64,000 nucleotides of DNA from Streptomyces sp. NRRL S-646 (GTDB lineage: Bacteria > Actinomycetota > Actinomycetes > Streptomycetales > Streptomycetaceae): positions 1 to 64,000 of the forward strand of contig NZ_JODC01000021.1 of NCBI RefSeq assembly GCF_000720765.1, in the 5' to 3' direction. The notes below the pieces were generated by a model. That model did no database searches. It was not told the origin of the DNA and saw nothing but the letters and a program-made list of their open reading frames with translations. Each line of letters starts with the position of its first letter. Position 1 is the first letter of the stretch. Below, one piece after another: positions 62,280-64,000 of the stretch. A program made the translations under genes and the position numbers.

Positions 62280-62804
62280 TCAGCTGAGGCCGAGGGAGGA
62301 CAGGGCGGTCGTCCAGTCACTGGCGACGGCGCTGCGAGCGTCGTCGAGGGTGACGGTGCCGGCACAGACGGCCTTCTTGAGCTTGTTCTCCACCGAGTCC
62401 TTGCTGGAGGCGGTCTCGTCGCCGTACCGCGGCTCCGGCCACAGGTTCTCGGCGTCCTTGGGAGCGCCGCCGAGCTCGAGCGGGACGAGGTGGTCCTCTT
62501 CGTAGTCCGAGGTGCTGGTGTCCGAGTAGCCGTACTCCGCTATCTGCTTGACCTTCAGGGCGTTGGTGTACGAGGTGGAGGGCCGCACGGTGGCGGTCCA
62601 GCCGGACACACAGATCGTCGAGTCGATCGTGGACTGGGTGACGTCCGGGTTGTAGGCGCCGGGCTGGCAGGTCGGGTCCGGCAGCGGCAGGTAGGACTGC
62701 GAGCAGCCGGCCGCGTGCGCGGCCGAGCCCGTGCCGATGATGAGGCCGGCGACGGAGAGGGTGAGGGATGCCGTGGTGGCGGTGAGGCGGCGCATGGCAC
62801 GCAT
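62280..62804 (-). CDS. Secreted HNH-nuclease-like protein
   Basis: 174 residues; ATG 62804 with a second ATG at 62795. A signal peptide (about 1-31, TASLTLSVAGLIIGTGSAAH, cut after AHAA) is followed by a Cys-containing domain. YEEDHLVPLELGGAPKDAEN then LWPEP resembles the His-Asn core of secreted HNH/DUF1524-type nucleases (the EDHxVPLxxGG motif), with VENKLKKAVCAG after it. Whether it cuts DNA is unproven. Monocistronic, with its own terminator. Confidence 0.7.
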   Translation of the reverse strand: MRAMRRLTATTASLTLSVAGLIIGTGSAAHAAGCSQSYLPLPDPTCQPGAYNPDVTQSTIDSTICVSGWTATVRPSTSYTNALKVKQIAEYGYSDTSTSDYEEDHLVPLELGGAPKDAENLWPEPRYGDETASSKDSVENKLKKAVCAGTVTLDDARSAVASDWTTALSSLGLS

Positions 62805-63297
62805 GGGGGTTCTCCCGCGATGGGCCCGGGGTTCCGGGCGGGTGTGTGCATGACAGCACCACCGGGTCTATGCGGGTAGAAATAGGAAGTGAAGAATCAG
62901 TGACCTCACTGAATCCTTGCCACCCCTTGGCTTTCGGCTGCCCAATGCCTGGGGTGCGCTTGGGTGTTCGATAACACAGCGGTAACTCTCGCCTCGACCG
63001 CACGGAAGACATCGGGGCCAGGCCAGACGGCGGCGGCCCACTGCCCGGGCGGTGCCAGGGCGGGGAGTCCAGCCGGGCTTGCGGCCCGCGCGACCCGAGA
63101 CGAGCCGGGTCGCCCGACCCGCAGGCGAGATGCGACGAAGGCATCAATGATTGGCCGGAACTCGCCCCTTTGCGACCGGAGTTAACCCCTGATAGTTGAG
63201 AGTTATTCAGTTACCACTGGTAAGCCCTTGCACTTACGCGGCTCTTACCCGTAGACCTGGCTCCACAAATTGCCAGGGCTCTGGGGGGAGTTGGCAG
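62805..63297. other. Intergenic region between divergent genes
   Basis: 493 bases with no coding bias on either strand. It must hold the promoters of the HNH-like gene (left) and the MHYT gene (right). A more AT-rich stretch at 63180-63240 is the likeliest promoter for the latter, with GGGGGGAG as its ribosome site at 63283-63290. No box is clear enough to name. Confidence 0.45.
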
Positions 63298-64000
63298 ATG
63301 CAAGGCACGATTGACGGGTTCCGCTATGGTGCGGTGACCCCGGTGGCGGCCTATCTGATGGCCTGCCTGGGAGGGGCGCTGGGACTGCGGTGCATCGTTC
63401 GGTCCCTGCTCAACGAGGCGTCCTGGAAGCCCGGTTGGCTGGCGCTGGGTGCCGCCTCGATCGGCTGCGGGATCTGGACGATGCACTTCATCGCCATGCT
63501 CGGTTTCCAGGTCGAGGAGACCGGGATCCACTACGACACCGGGCTCACTCTGCTGAGCCTGGCCGTGTCGATCGTCGTGGTCGGCATCGGCGTGTTCATC
63601 GTCGGCTACCGGGGCGCCGGCAAGGTCACGTTGGGTGTCGCGGGCGTGGTCACCGGTCTCGGCGTCGCCGCGATGCACTACCTCGGCATGGCGGCAGTGC
63701 AGGTGAACGGGGACTTCCGGTACGCCCCCCTCACCGTCGCCCTGTCCGTCGTCATCGCGATCGTCGCCGCGACCGCCGCACTGTGGGCGGCCGTCACCGT
63801 CCGGGGCTTCATGACGAGTCTCGGGGCCAGTCTGGTCATGGGGGTTGCGGTCTCCGGCATGCACTACACGGCCATGGCCGCCGTCAGCGTGCATGTCCAC
63901 GGCAACGGCAGCGGGGCGTGGACGGGTGATTCGCCCACCTCCTTGCTGCTGCCCATGCTCCTGGGGCCGACCGTCTTCCTGCTGCTGGCCGGTGTGGTGA
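63298..64000 (+). CDS. MHYT-domain integral membrane sensor (3' end outside window)
   Basis: ATG 63298 has GGGGGGAG 7 bases upstream; the frame is open to the right edge. Three MHxxxM repeats (IWTMHFIAMLG, AAMHYLGMAAV, SGMHYTAMAAV) lie at ends of predicted helices. These are the MHYT motifs proposed to bind copper and sense diatomic gases or redox state. Seven helices are expected, of which six or seven are in view. In other bacteria MHYT modules head GGDEF/EAL or histidine-kinase proteins; Streptomyces copies usually lack these and have a short variable tail. Confidence 0.85.
   Translation, partial: MQGTIDGFRYGAVTPVAAYLMACLGGALGLRCIVRSLLNEASWKPGWLALGAASIGCGIWTMHFIAMLGFQVEETGIHYDTGLTLLSLAVSIVVVGIGVFIVGYRGAGKVTLGVAGVVTGLGVAAMHYLGMAAVQVNGDFRYAPLTVALSVVIAIVAATAALWAAVTVRGFMTSLGASLVMGVAVSGMHYTAMAAVSVHVHGNGSGAWTGDSPTSLLLPMLLGPTVFLLLAGVV

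Overview
The window is high-GC actinobacterial DNA, almost certainly from the arm of a Streptomyces chromosome. The evidence is the third-position GC bias, rare TTA (bldA-type) codons, candidate DasR and LacI-type operators ahead of secreted chitinase and glucanase genes, and many secreted hydrolases, regulators and exporters. All calls come from reading the sequence; no database search was run.

0-10.8 kb is an insertion-sequence graveyard. It holds broken pieces of five families: IS200/IS605 with tnpA and tnpB both frameshifted, IS701 with an amber codon plus a frameshift, and fragments of IS5, IS1380 and IS630. Lying among them are a type II haloacid dehalogenase, a lipoprotein, a membrane-anchored NACHT NTPase, a methyltransferase, a small secreted Cys/Trp protein, a signal peptidase II and a frameshifted VOC (glyoxalase-fold) gene. 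A sixth remnant, IS607 with tnpA fused to tnpB by an internal deletion, sits at 60.8-62.0 kb and cuts off a secreted-protein gene.

10.8-30.8 kb is ordinary accessory and housekeeping content: PRC-barrel, YihY, TraB-like, MFS, GH18 chitinase, an ArsR-type regulator with an MFS pump, MMPL, GNAT, nucleotidyltransferase, a divergent LysR/SDR pair, M20 amidohydrolase, hemerythrin and DoxX.

30.8-51.4 kb, all on the minus strand, is the main object: a lipid-primed polyketide pathway. A fatty acyl-AMP ligase (FAAL) is followed by a 4775-residue megasynthase read as ACP-KS-AT-DH-(dead ER)-KR-ACP-KS-AT-DH-KR-ACP-C-FkbH. Next come an ACP-thioester reductase with an extra C-terminal domain and two alpha/beta hydrolases. 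The predicted route is fatty acid, to acyl-AMP, to the N-terminal ACP, through two extensions, to a 4-methyl-2,4-dienoyl chain. The condensation and FkbH (glyceryl-transfer) domains suggest that this chain is esterified to a glyceryl-ACP and released by reduction. The FAAL gene carries a TTA codon at position 8. A TAC(C/T)GGCGAGTA palindrome lies ahead of both the FAAL gene and the last hydrolase gene. A P450, a PucR-like regulator and a 78-residue protein flank the cluster.

53.6-64 kb holds an SGNH hydrolase, a TetR gene divergent from an FBP-domain gene around a clear 9-bp inverted repeat, a Sua5/YrdC-like protein, a dienelactone hydrolase, a GH64 glucanase, the IS607 remnant, a secreted HNH-like protein, and an MHYT membrane sensor that runs off the right edge.
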